DNA of 64,000 nt from a gamma proteobacterium symbiont of Ctena orbiculata (GTDB lineage Bacteria > Pseudomonadota > Gammaproteobacteria > Chromatiales > Chromatiaceae), in assembly GCA_003094555.1 (NCBI GenBank), contig NATW01000118.1:1-64000 (forward strand), given 5' to 3'. Below are positions 46,090-53,460 of this stretch, piece after piece. The notes beneath the pieces were generated by a model. The model had not been told where the DNA came from. It searched no databases and saw only the letters and a list, made by a program, of their open reading frames with translations. Numbering within the stretch: position 1 is the stretch's first letter; each line of letters starts with the position of its first letter. A program made the position numbers and the translations under genes.

Positions 46090-47316
46090 CTATTTACCAC
46101 ATTTACTTTCCGCACGATCGTAACCCAGGGTATCCAGGGTGGAAAACTGGTGCAAGAATCCCTTCTGCGGCGAAACAGAGATCGTCAGCCGTGGCGAAGA
46201 GATAAGCAGGGGTTGGCGTAACTGGCCATTCCAGTCCCGGTAGGTAACCGGCCTGCCCTTGAAGGCAGCCAGGTTAAAATCCGCACTGAGGATAAAACTC
46301 TTCAGTTTGTCCGCCTGGTTACTGGCGGTGCGTGTCGTGGCCTCACCGATACTGCGTACAGCCAACCAGGCCGCGTAGTCACGATCGGTCATCCAGCGGC
46401 CATTCTTTTCATGGAAGCGACGTTGAAACTGGGTCGCCCCCCACTGTTCATGGACACCACTCCAGGCTGTGGGAGAGAGTCCCTGAGAACCGCCCACCGG
46501 GCGTGGCAGATAGGTTCGATAACTCAAAAACTCTCCGAACTCATCCTGCTCATCGGCCACGATCAGAATGTCATAATCGCCCACCTGGCTGAAGGCATTC
46601 ACCTCTTCCTGCTCTCTGGTGTGTCCGGAGTCGGTACGCCTCGCGCCTGGCTCAAAGGTCCACTGTTTCTGTTCGACAATCTTGTGGCCATATCGTTTAG
46701 CCGCACGCTTGAGGGCATCCGCAAAGGCTTTATCCTGCGGATGCCGGCCCACCACGAGAAACCATTCGTTCCAGCGCTTCCATGTCAGGTACTGGGCCAA
46801 GGCATCTGCCAACATGGCCCGGCTGGGGATTGTATGCAGCAGGTTGGGATAACAGATATGGGTTCTCAACGCGTCATCCATGGCGCCGATATTGAAGAGC
46901 AGGCTCTGCTTCGCCTCGGGTGTGTTTACAACTTCCTTCAGCTTATCGAGGGGTAGATTGAGCAGGAACAAGCGGGTGCCCTGCGCATACAATTCAAGAA
47001 AGTTCTCACGCACACTCTGTTCGGCTTTGACTTTCACTGCCTCGAGCTTAAAAGACTGTCCGGTAAATTGCCCGGTGGTGTTATTGTCGTTTATCCCCTG
47101 TTCGGCCCCCGCCATACCGCTATCGTCGATAACCGGTTGCAACAGGGACAAGGGTATATGTTTCTCCTCATCCACACCCAGCAGAGCGATCGATATTTCG
47201 AGATTCGCTGCGCTGCAGCTGATGCCGTAGGCGATCAACCCGCTGAATAGGAGAAAGAGGACAACAGGGATTTTACACAAGGGCTTATTGTTATAATCAG
47301 GGTCCAATCTACTCAA
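46090..47316 (-). CDS. Periplasmic binding protein of the PQQ-alcohol ABC system
   Basis: 408 aa. TTG start with GGAG 5 nt upstream. Signal peptide around PVVLFLLFSGLIAYGISCSA, then a type I periplasmic-binding fold with segments AMLADALAQYLTWKRWNEWFLVVGRHPQDKAFADAL. First gene of the minus-strand operon binding protein, propeller, ATPase, permease and coiled-coil protein. Expression is probably from the sigma-54 site at 47365-47380. Confidence 0.85.
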   Translation of the reverse strand: MSRLDPDYNNKPLCKIPVVLFLLFSGLIAYGISCSAANLEISIALLGVDEEKHIPLSLLQPVIDDSGMAGAEQGINDNNTTGQFTGQSFKLEAVKVKAEQSVRENFLELYAQGTRLFLLNLPLDKLKEVVNTPEAKQSLLFNIGAMDDALRTHICYPNLLHTIPSRAMLADALAQYLTWKRWNEWFLVVGRHPQDKAFADALKRAAKRYGHKIVEQKQWTFEPGARRTDSGHTREQEEVNAFSQVGDYDILIVADEQDEFGEFLSYRTYLPRPVGGSQGLSPTAWSGVHEQWGATQFQRRFHEKNGRWMTDRDYAAWLAVRSIGEATTRTASNQADKLKSFILSADFNLAAFKGRPVTYRDWNGQLRQPLLISSPRLTISVSPQKGFLHQFSTLDTLGYDRAESKCGK

Positions 47317-47364
47317 AACAGCTCCAATATTAGGCTCAAGAGTTAAGGTTCAGAGATTATTTTT

Positions 47365-47380
47365 TGCAAGTTCCATACCA
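47365..47380 (-). promoter_or_regulatory. Sigma-54 promoter of the ABC operon
   Basis: On the minus strand: TGGTAT-GGAAC-TTGCA, exact GG-N10-GC spacing and a perfect -12. Its -24 is TGGTAT instead of TGGCAC. It is about 50 bp before the TTG at 47316. Confidence 0.6.
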
Positions 47381-47452
47381 TGGAATGGGGTTCCAACCAG
47401 CCGTGACCCGGGCTCAGAAACGGTGCATCAGCCAATTTGATTGAATCACTCA

Positions 47453-47468
47453 GTGTCAATGGTGACAC
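47453..47468. promoter_or_regulatory. Palindrome GTGTCA-ATGG-TGACAC, candidate activator site
   Basis: Perfect 6-bp arms, 72 bp upstream of the minus-strand sigma-54 site and 189 bp upstream of the plus-strand site. This is a suitable range for an enhancer-binding protein to act on both. Confidence 0.5.
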
Positions 47469-47657
47469 ACTGTATCAATTCGGATCTCTTGCAATGATCT
47501 TTGGATAGGCCTAGGTGCACTACCCAGCTTCATCTCATCTTAGCCCAATTTACAATAGCCAGATAATAGGTTTTGTCCACATACTTCGTGCGGTTCTAGG
47601 TCTGGGAAAAATATAATAGCGTAATTAACATACCCAAGGAGTTTTTCCCAATTGCTC

Positions 47658-47673
47658 AGGCACGATTATTGCT
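47658..47673 (+). promoter_or_regulatory. Sigma-54 promoter of the SRPBCC/beta-propeller operon
   Basis: AGGCAC-GATTA-TTGCT: consensus apart from the first base, exact spacing. About 69 bp before the GTG at 47742. Confidence 0.72.
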
Positions 47674-47741
47674 CATTAGCATATGGCTATCCGAAAGGAG
47701 TAATCAGCCCTGTATGAGAAACCCCACAGAGGTAAATGTAA

Positions 47742-48281
47742 GTGAATAAAAATATCGTCCTCCTCCCCTCCATGCTCACACTGCTGCTATTTACCGTTAT
47801 AGCCCAGGCCCATGGCCCGACCCGGCAAAAGATGGTCGTGAAGCAACAGATCTCCGCCCCACCGCAGGCGGTTTGGGCGTTGGTCAAGAATTTTCATGAT
47901 ATGAGCTGGCATCCAGCAGTGGCAAAAACCGAAGGTAATGGTGGCAATACTATTGGCGCAACCCGGATACTGACCCTTGGTAACGGCGGACAGATTCATG
48001 AAAAGCTGGAGAAATATGATCCTGAAAAACACTCCTTTTTCTATCGCATTGAATCAGTAGATGTAAAAGTATTGCCGGTTACCAACTACTCCTCATGGTT
48101 CAGCATCAAACCTTCTGACGATGGAGGAAGCCTGGTTACCTGGAAGGGTGCATTCTATCGAGGCTACCCGAACAATGAACCACCACCGGAACTTAGCGAT
48201 CAGGCAGCCAAAGATGCAGTGAAAGGGGTTTATGAGGGCGGACTGGCCAACTTGAAGAAATTGCTTGAACAGGGTTCCTGA
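47742..48281 (+). CDS. Exported SRPBCC (Bet v1-like) protein
   Basis: 179 aa, GTG start with AGAGG upstream. Signal peptide (MLTLLLFTVIAQA) followed by a START/Bet v1-like fold: VVKQQISAPPQAVWALVKNFHDMSWHPAV, and a C-terminal helix GVYEGGLANLKKLLEQ. Periplasmic SRPBCC proteins are found with PQQ dehydrogenases and may bind a small hydrophobic ligand; none is known. Overlaps the next gene's region. Confidence 0.78.
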   Translation: MNKNIVLLPSMLTLLLFTVIAQAHGPTRQKMVVKQQISAPPQAVWALVKNFHDMSWHPAVAKTEGNGGNTIGATRILTLGNGGQIHEKLEKYDPEKHSFFYRIESVDVKVLPVTNYSSWFSIKPSDDGGSLVTWKGAFYRGYPNNEPPPELSDQAAKDAVKGVYEGGLANLKKLLEQGS

Positions 48282-48294
48282 TCATAGATTGACG

Positions 48295-49290
48295 ATGAGC
48301 AGCACAACCGAATCAAAATACATGCGATTGAGACCCGGGGCGATCTATCTGGTCCTGCTGCTATCCATGCTCGCCGGGAGCATGCAGGTAAGTGCTGCAC
48401 CATTCGCCTTCGTCACCAATCAGGGTGATGACTCTGTCTCAGTGATTGATCTGGCGGACCTAAGCACCACCGCAACCATCAAGGTCGGCTCAAAGCCAGC
48501 CGGTATCGCGGTATCCAGCAACGGCAGCCGCATCTATGTCACCAATCCGGAAAGCCGTGATGTCTATCTGCTCGATGGTGTGGCCTTTAAAACACTAAGC
48601 CATAAAGAGGTGGGAAAAGGTCCGCTGGGGATTGCCCTCAGCCCGGATGACCGCCGGGTCTATGTTGCCGACTGGTACGAGGACCTGGTGTATGTACTCG
48701 ATGCCTTCGATCTCTCGATAGTGACAAAGATAGCAGTGGGTGACTCGCCATCCGGTCTGGAGGTGAGCAAGGATGGTAAAACCCTGTATGTTGCGGATAG
48801 GGACGACAATATGATCTCAGTAGTCGACACCATCAGCAATCAAGTCACAAAACGCATACCGGTTGGCAATCGCCCCTTCGGCATCCGTATGGGATCCGAT
48901 GGCCGGCGACTCTATATCGCCAATGTGGCGAGCGATGACCTGAGTGTCATCGACCTGGAGACTCTGTCGGTCATTGCCACGATTCCCGTCGGCAGTACCC
49001 CCTACGGTGTCGCAGTCACACCTGATAACAAGCGCGTCTTCGTGACTAATCAGCATGAAAATACAATTTCCGTTATCGACTGCGTTGAATTGCGAGAGAT
49101 TCGTCGCTTGGATATCGGTGAATTTCCTGAAGGTATCATTGCTGATCCGAGCCATGGGCGAGTCTACATCGCCAACTGGTTTGACAATGAACTGGTCGTA
49201 CTCGATTCGGAAAAACTGGAAATCATCAAGCAGATCCCGACTGGTGAAAGTCCACGGGCCTTCGGGGTATTTGTGGCCGGTGGGTCATAA
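48295..49290 (+). CDS. Second YVTN beta-propeller protein
   Basis: About 331 aa. Signal peptide (LVLLLSMLAGSMQVSA) then seven YVTN blades (AFVTNQGDDSVSVIDLADL, LYVADRDDNMISVVDTI, LYIANVASDDLSVIDLETL, VFVTNQHENTISVIDCVEL). A different protein from the propeller at 45007. ATG 48295 chosen; 48322 is possible. Encoded 14 bp after the SRPBCC gene and co-transcribed. Likely periplasmic, function unknown. Confidence 0.82.
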   Translation: MSSTTESKYMRLRPGAIYLVLLLSMLAGSMQVSAAPFAFVTNQGDDSVSVIDLADLSTTATIKVGSKPAGIAVSSNGSRIYVTNPESRDVYLLDGVAFKTLSHKEVGKGPLGIALSPDDRRVYVADWYEDLVYVLDAFDLSIVTKIAVGDSPSGLEVSKDGKTLYVADRDDNMISVVDTISNQVTKRIPVGNRPFGIRMGSDGRRLYIANVASDDLSVIDLETLSVIATIPVGSTPYGVAVTPDNKRVFVTNQHENTISVIDCVELREIRRLDIGEFPEGIIADPSHGRVYIANWFDNELVVLDSEKLEIIKQIPTGESPRAFGVFVAGGS

Positions 49291-49385
49291 GTACAGGATG
49301 ATATGCCTAGCCAAGCACCCTGTGGGAATTTGAAATCATATAAGATAGTGTCTTGTGAATAATCAAGAGACAGGAGGAGCAAACC

Positions 49386-49646
49386 ATGTACCACACACAG
49401 CATCCAGAGGATTCCATCCTCAAACGCCATTTCGATGCAACTGTTGAGATGAAGCGCCAGATGTGGCTTCAGACCCCACCGACGGATTCGATCCTGCATC
49501 GACATGCTATGAGTCTGAGCAACCACCCTTCAGTTCGTCCAGGCACAGCAGCAAGAAACAATGCCGCAACGACGCGAGCACGCCAGGTGAATGAGGATAA
49601 GAAGGGTTTTCTATCCTGGTTTTTCGACCTGTTTCGTAGTGCATAA
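49386..49646 (+). CDS. Small protein with a repeated DSILxRH motif
   Basis: 86 aa. AGGAGGAG stands ideally before the ATG, so it is translated. It contains the repeated motif DSILKRHF and DSILHRHA (31 residues apart), a basic middle and an aromatic amphipathic end GFLSWFFDLFRSA. No signal peptide. I do not recognise the family. The aromatic C-terminus could contact a membrane or another protein. Confidence 0.7.
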   Translation: MYHTQHPEDSILKRHFDATVEMKRQMWLQTPPTDSILHRHAMSLSNHPSVRPGTAARNNAATTRARQVNEDKKGFLSWFFDLFRSA

Positions 49647-49719
49647 TTAGGAATTCGGGATATTCCGGATAGACGCTTAGTCTAATGCACAGGTAAATAT
49701 GTTTTAGGAGTTAGCTTAC

Positions 49720-50409
49720 ATGCTCAGACGTAGTATTATTCGCGCTTTTCAGTTTGCACTGCTTTTCATCCCCGCAGTTTCGGTTGCCACCAAGGTTTTA
49801 CCACCACCGAAGCTGAATCAAGCGCAGAAACTGATTTTTTTCAAAGACCATCTCATGGGCGTGCCGAAAGGCAGTCAAATCGATTACGCTTTCAAAAGCA
49901 TGACCAAGGATGCGGACAGTTTTTCGGATAAAATCGAAATCAAGGTCATCGACGTAATTGCCGAAGGTAAGCGAGACTTGGAATTCAACTTCCTGAGCGG
50001 CTCAAATCACATCGATTTCAGCCCTGCCAAGTCATATTCAGGTAATCCGGTCATCATTCATTTTCTGGAGCGGGACATATCCTTAATGACTAAAAGTACC
50101 GGTGGAAACATCGGCTTTTTTCGCAATCGGATTCGTGATTCGTTTAAAAAGCCTGCCGAACTACGCGATATAAAATTTCAATTCAAAGGCAAGGAGATTA
50201 GCGGCACCGAAATTGTTGTTACCCCCTTTGTTGACGATCCTTACGCTGAAAACTTCGAACTGTATATCAATAAACGTTATGAATTCATCTTCTCTGAGCA
50301 GGTCCCAGGAGGTGTATATCGTATCCATACCAAGGTGCCCAACGAAAAAGGAGATGGTGTGCTTATCGACGAAGATATGACTTTCCGGAACATCACGCCG
50401 GCGATATAG
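49720..50409 (+). CDS. Exported protein of unknown function
   Basis: 229 aa. Signal peptide (FQFALLFIPAVSVA), then a mostly beta-rich mature part including IDYAFKSMTKDADSFSDKIEIKV and VVTPFVDDPYAENFELYINKRYEFIFSEQVPGGVY. TTTAGGAG precedes the ATG. No family recognised. It lies among PQQ-dehydrogenase accessory genes and may share their role. Confidence 0.65.
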   Translation: MLRRSIIRAFQFALLFIPAVSVATKVLPPPKLNQAQKLIFFKDHLMGVPKGSQIDYAFKSMTKDADSFSDKIEIKVIDVIAEGKRDLEFNFLSGSNHIDFSPAKSYSGNPVIIHFLERDISLMTKSTGGNIGFFRNRIRDSFKKPAELRDIKFQFKGKEISGTEIVVTPFVDDPYAENFELYINKRYEFIFSEQVPGGVYRIHTKVPNEKGDGVLIDEDMTFRNITPAI

Positions 50410-50458
50410 TGGAAGCCTTGCACATCAAAGTGGAATTTATTGGAGGTTGACTTCAACC

Positions 50459-50830
50459 ATGATTAAAACAAAGTTTTTCCCGGCCATGCTCTTGCTCGGC
50501 CTGATCTGTAGTAACCAGGCAATAGCTGAGGAGTGCAACGATGCCTCGATCAGCAGCGAGTATCCAACCTCCGCCAGGGTTGACTATGTGATCGGGTGCA
50601 TGGCTTCAAACGGCCAGTCACATGAGATGATGCAGAAGTGCTCGTGCAGCATCGATCTCATAGCCAAGGCCATTCCTTACGAAGAGTATGTGCATATTTC
50701 GACGCTTTTGAGTCTGCAACAGATGACCGCCGCGGGAAGAAATGCGGTGTACAAAAGTTCCACCTGGTCGCAAAAGGCGGTGGCTAGACTACGCGACGTA
50801 CAGGCCGACTCAACCTTGCAGTGCTTCTGA
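50459..50830 (+). CDS. Exported Cys-containing protein of unknown function
   Basis: 123 aa from ATG 50459 (GGAGG 12 nt upstream). Signal peptide (FFPAMLLLGLICSNQAIAEE) followed by a helical mature domain with Cys at CND, GCMAS, KCSCS and a C-terminal CF. These could form disulfides or bind metal. ORF order and spacing (about 50 bp) suggest co-transcription with the gene before it. Convergent with the SoxYZ-like gene. Confidence 0.6.
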   Translation: MIKTKFFPAMLLLGLICSNQAIAEECNDASISSEYPTSARVDYVIGCMASNGQSHEMMQKCSCSIDLIAKAIPYEEYVHISTLLSLQQMTAAGRNAVYKSSTWSQKAVARLRDVQADSTLQCF

Positions 50831-50832
50831 AC

Positions 50833-51681
50833 TCAGCCTTTGCTGTTTGACTGCAGGTCCACGCTGTGGGAAAAGGTTCTCCCCTTGGAGTCTTTCACGT
50901 GGACCTCGAGGACACCCGTCTCATTCGGTGTGAAACCAAAACGTATATTCGGGTCCTCACTGATGGAGATATCGGTGTCAGCGGTGAATACTTCATCACC
51001 ATTGTAGGTGACCTGTATGGTTCTGATGAAATCGGCCGGTATATAAAAACGTGATACCTGATCGAACTGCAGGCCCGAGTTGTTCGGATGCTTGATCATC
51101 AGTTGGGTCGGAATGAGATCTCCCTGATTGTAGTCCTCCGGCAGACGGAATTTAATCTTGCCCAACTGTGCCGCGGCAGCTGCGGGATCCTTAAGTGACG
51201 GCGCGGAGCACCCGCCTGACGCCTTGACGTAATTGTTAACCATATAGAGATTGCCGTCGTTGAGTTCGGCAATGGCTCGTAGGTCGGTATAGGCGTTGAT
51301 ACGCACCCGGGTCGACAGGGTTTCCCAACTGTGTTTACCGGGAAAATGAAAAACAGCAGCTACCGGAGAAGGATTGTTGTCGATCACCAGATAGAGACTC
51401 TTTATATAGCGCTGTGGTGTCTGCTCGATCTTCGAATCGATGGAGATGGGGACGATGGCTGCGTCCATGGCCCTGCCTGGAGTCTCCAATCCAAGGATCT
51501 CTCCACCACTCTGGATGTTTTTATCCCCAAAAAGCGAGGTCTTTATCTGAAACCAGCGATTGCCATCATCATTTGCCCATGCAGTGTTCACGGCAACGAA
51601 CAGACACATCAAGCTGATGGTGAATTTAAGCCCGGCCTTCCATAACCAGCGATTGCGTTTCATCGTCGAGACAGCTGTCAT
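50833..51681 (-). CDS. Quinoprotein-associated fused SoxYZ-like carrier
   Basis: 282 aa from ATG 51681 (GAGGA 8 nt upstream). Signal peptide (FTISLMCLFVAVNTAWA). Residues about 35-165 are SoxY-like with an internal Cys in ASGGCSAPSLKDP matching the carrier tail; the remainder is SoxZ-like (TPNETGVLEVHVKDSKGRTFSHSVD). In PQQ clusters this fusion accompanies MBL-fold hydrolases in a proposed 'quinoprotein relay'. It probably works with the MBL gene upstream. Confidence 0.85.
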   Translation of the reverse strand: MTAVSTMKRNRWLWKAGLKFTISLMCLFVAVNTAWANDDGNRWFQIKTSLFGDKNIQSGGEILGLETPGRAMDAAIVPISIDSKIEQTPQRYIKSLYLVIDNNPSPVAAVFHFPGKHSWETLSTRVRINAYTDLRAIAELNDGNLYMVNNYVKASGGCSAPSLKDPAAAAAQLGKIKFRLPEDYNQGDLIPTQLMIKHPNNSGLQFDQVSRFYIPADFIRTIQVTYNGDEVFTADTDISISEDPNIRFGFTPNETGVLEVHVKDSKGRTFSHSVDLQSNSKG

Positions 51682-51922
51682 AGCAATTATCCTCATATGA
51701 TAAAAATAATTTGCTGGCACCAGTAAATCATTGCCAATCATTCAGTGTTAGATCAAGATTCTTAACAAGCGTTCCAGTGAGAAAAGCCAACTGATACGTC
51801 AACGCCAGTCTCTGGCCTGCAAAAGGCCTGATAGGGTATATACAAGATCGCGAATCCCTTCTACCACAAAAAATGCATAACTTTAATGATCGTATTTCAC
51901 CAGTTTTCATGGGGTCTATCGT

Positions 51923-52969
51923 CTACTCCCACTCCAATTCCGCAAATCCAGCAGTGACATTCCGACCATGGAATTCATCGAACAAGAGCCAGTTTTCCCG
52001 TTCCTCCCAACCCACATTCTCCACTGCTTGGGAGATACTACCCCCCTTGCTGATGACTTTTCTGATACCCGCCGCAACGAAAGCGAGATATCGGCGCTGA
52101 TCGGCCAGGGCCTTCTGCCATTGGGTTGTAACAGGGCCATGACCGGGCACAATTCGTCTGACTTCACCACACTGTCCACTACCCCCTGTCTCTACAGAAA
52201 CCATCGCTATGCAGGGCTGGCGGCTGATCTCATCTATGACCTTCAACCATCCCAACAGGCTGCCATCAACCACCGGGGTTCGCTCTATGAAGAGCAGGTC
52301 CGAGAGCCACAATGTTCCGGTCTTCTGGTCATATACACTCAGATCGTTATTGGTATGCGCCGTCGGATAGGCATGCAAATGGAGCATCCTTGCACCAAGA
52401 TCCAGGGTTAAGCTGCGATCAACAGCAACCGTCTGGGTCGGAAACACCATTTCAGTACCCTCTGCCACTGCTCCCAGTATCTCATGCATCCGCTTCAGGT
52501 AGACCGATTGGCGTCTTGCCAAGGCATCACTCAGCTGCGCATGGCCGATATATGCCGGCTTATCCTGCTTGAAGGCGGCGGCACCGAGCGAGTGGTCGGG
52601 ATGCATATGGGTAATGATCACAAACTCGATGGGAAGTTGTGTGGTTTCACGAATCGCTTTACGTAGTGCCAACCCCTCCTGATAACTGCTGCCGGTATCG
52701 ATCACGGCCACCCGCTCGCTACCAACAATAAATCCAATATTGGCGATATGCCCCTGATTGTGTGAAGAGAATTCTTCCTGATGTCCTGGCCACAGGAAGA
52801 TCCCTGGTGCTATCTCCATCACCGCAGCTGGCCGCGCCTGAAGTCCGTCCACGCATACAAACAGCGCCACAATCAGCGCCAGGTTTCGCAGGTAAGGGAT
52901 TAGCGGGAGATTGATAGCCGCCTGAATGATAGAGCGACCCGGAAAGCATGATATCACTGGTATATTCAC
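51923..52969 (-). CDS. MBL-fold zinc hydrolase of the quinoprotein relay system
   Basis: 348 aa. Signal-like N-terminus (LALIVALFVCVDGLQA). The metal-binding motif THMHPDHSLGA and ligands in YPTAHTNNDLSV, WLSDLLF and VPGHGPV are intact, as in SoxH-like proteins. The first codon is GTG 52969 with only a weak ribosome-binding site. The 206-bp repeat element ends 10 bp upstream, so its native promoter and start region may be altered. Confidence 0.83.
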   Translation of the reverse strand: MNIPVISCFPGRSIIQAAINLPLIPYLRNLALIVALFVCVDGLQARPAAVMEIAPGIFLWPGHQEEFSSHNQGHIANIGFIVGSERVAVIDTGSSYQEGLALRKAIRETTQLPIEFVIITHMHPDHSLGAAAFKQDKPAYIGHAQLSDALARRQSVYLKRMHEILGAVAEGTEMVFPTQTVAVDRSLTLDLGARMLHLHAYPTAHTNNDLSVYDQKTGTLWLSDLLFIERTPVVDGSLLGWLKVIDEISRQPCIAMVSVETGGSGQCGEVRRIVPGHGPVTTQWQKALADQRRYLAFVAAGIRKVISKGGSISQAVENVGWEERENWLLFDEFHGRNVTAGFAELEWE

Positions 52970-52978
52970 CTCTTCGCC

Positions 52979-53184
52979 TAGGGCCTGTTAACACTAATCC
53001 AATGCGCCCCGAAGGAAGTGCCCTTGGGGTGCGCCTGAAAAAGCGCCACTCAGCGTTGCTCGTCGTTCATTTGGAGTGACCAAACTTCTCTCCTCGCGCC
53101 CGTAGGAAGTGCCCTTGGGGTGCGCCTTGATTGGCGTTTTTTCAGGCACAACAGAGTGCATTGGATTAGTGTTAACAGGCCCTA
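52979..53184. mobile_element. 206-bp element with perfect 27-bp terminal inverted repeats
   Basis: Ends 52979-53005 and 53158-53184 are exact reverse complements; the outer 19 bases are TAGGGCCTGTTAACACTAA. Inside, GGAAGTGCCCTTGGGGTGCG occurs twice as a direct repeat (53014-53033 and 53105-53124), next to an inverted CCTGAAAAA/TTTTTTCAGG pair. No transposase. It separates the fdh operon from the MBL gene and overlaps neither. Confidence 0.8.
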
Positions 53185-53460
53185 TGTTTACTGACACATG
53201 CACTTTTACTGCCAACAGCTATCAAACCTTATATAGCCATCTATGGGGCACTGAATGGTCATTCTGATAGACCACAGTCAGTGAATCATTGTCTTGCTGA
53301 AGACACAGCCAGTGCTCAATGTGCCAGAAATCTGGGGCACTGCTCTGCTTCGTATCGGATCTTAAGGTGATCCCTGATAACACCTGAACAATGGCACACG
53401 ATTTGCAAAACATTAATTAAGCATCAACTAAAAAAACCGACACCCAACCACTATTTATCA
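53185..53460. other. Control region of the formate dehydrogenase operon
   Basis: 276 bp with a sigma-54 promoter (53392-53407) and a dyad TGTC-TTGCTGAA-GACA (53290-53305) 87 bp upstream of it. No ORF of substance. Confidence 0.55.
53392..53407 (+). promoter_or_regulatory. Sigma-54 promoter of the formate dehydrogenase operon
   Basis: TGGCAC-ACGAT-TTGCA: a full consensus match, 53 bp before the ATG at 53461. Confidence 0.85.

Larger units (their letters stand above)
47317..47741. other. Divergent control region with two sigma-54 promoters
   Basis: 425 bp between the divergent ABC operon and the SRPBCC gene. It holds a sigma-54 site on each strand (47365-47380 minus, 47658-47673 plus) with a perfect palindrome GTGTCA-ATGG-TGACAC (47453-47468) between them. 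Confidence 0.65.

Noticed and set aside
52994..53215. A 73-codon minus-strand ORF covering most of the 206-bp repeat element
   Set aside because: It is read through the repeat ends and internal repeats, with no ribosome-binding site; the sequence is explained as a repeat element.
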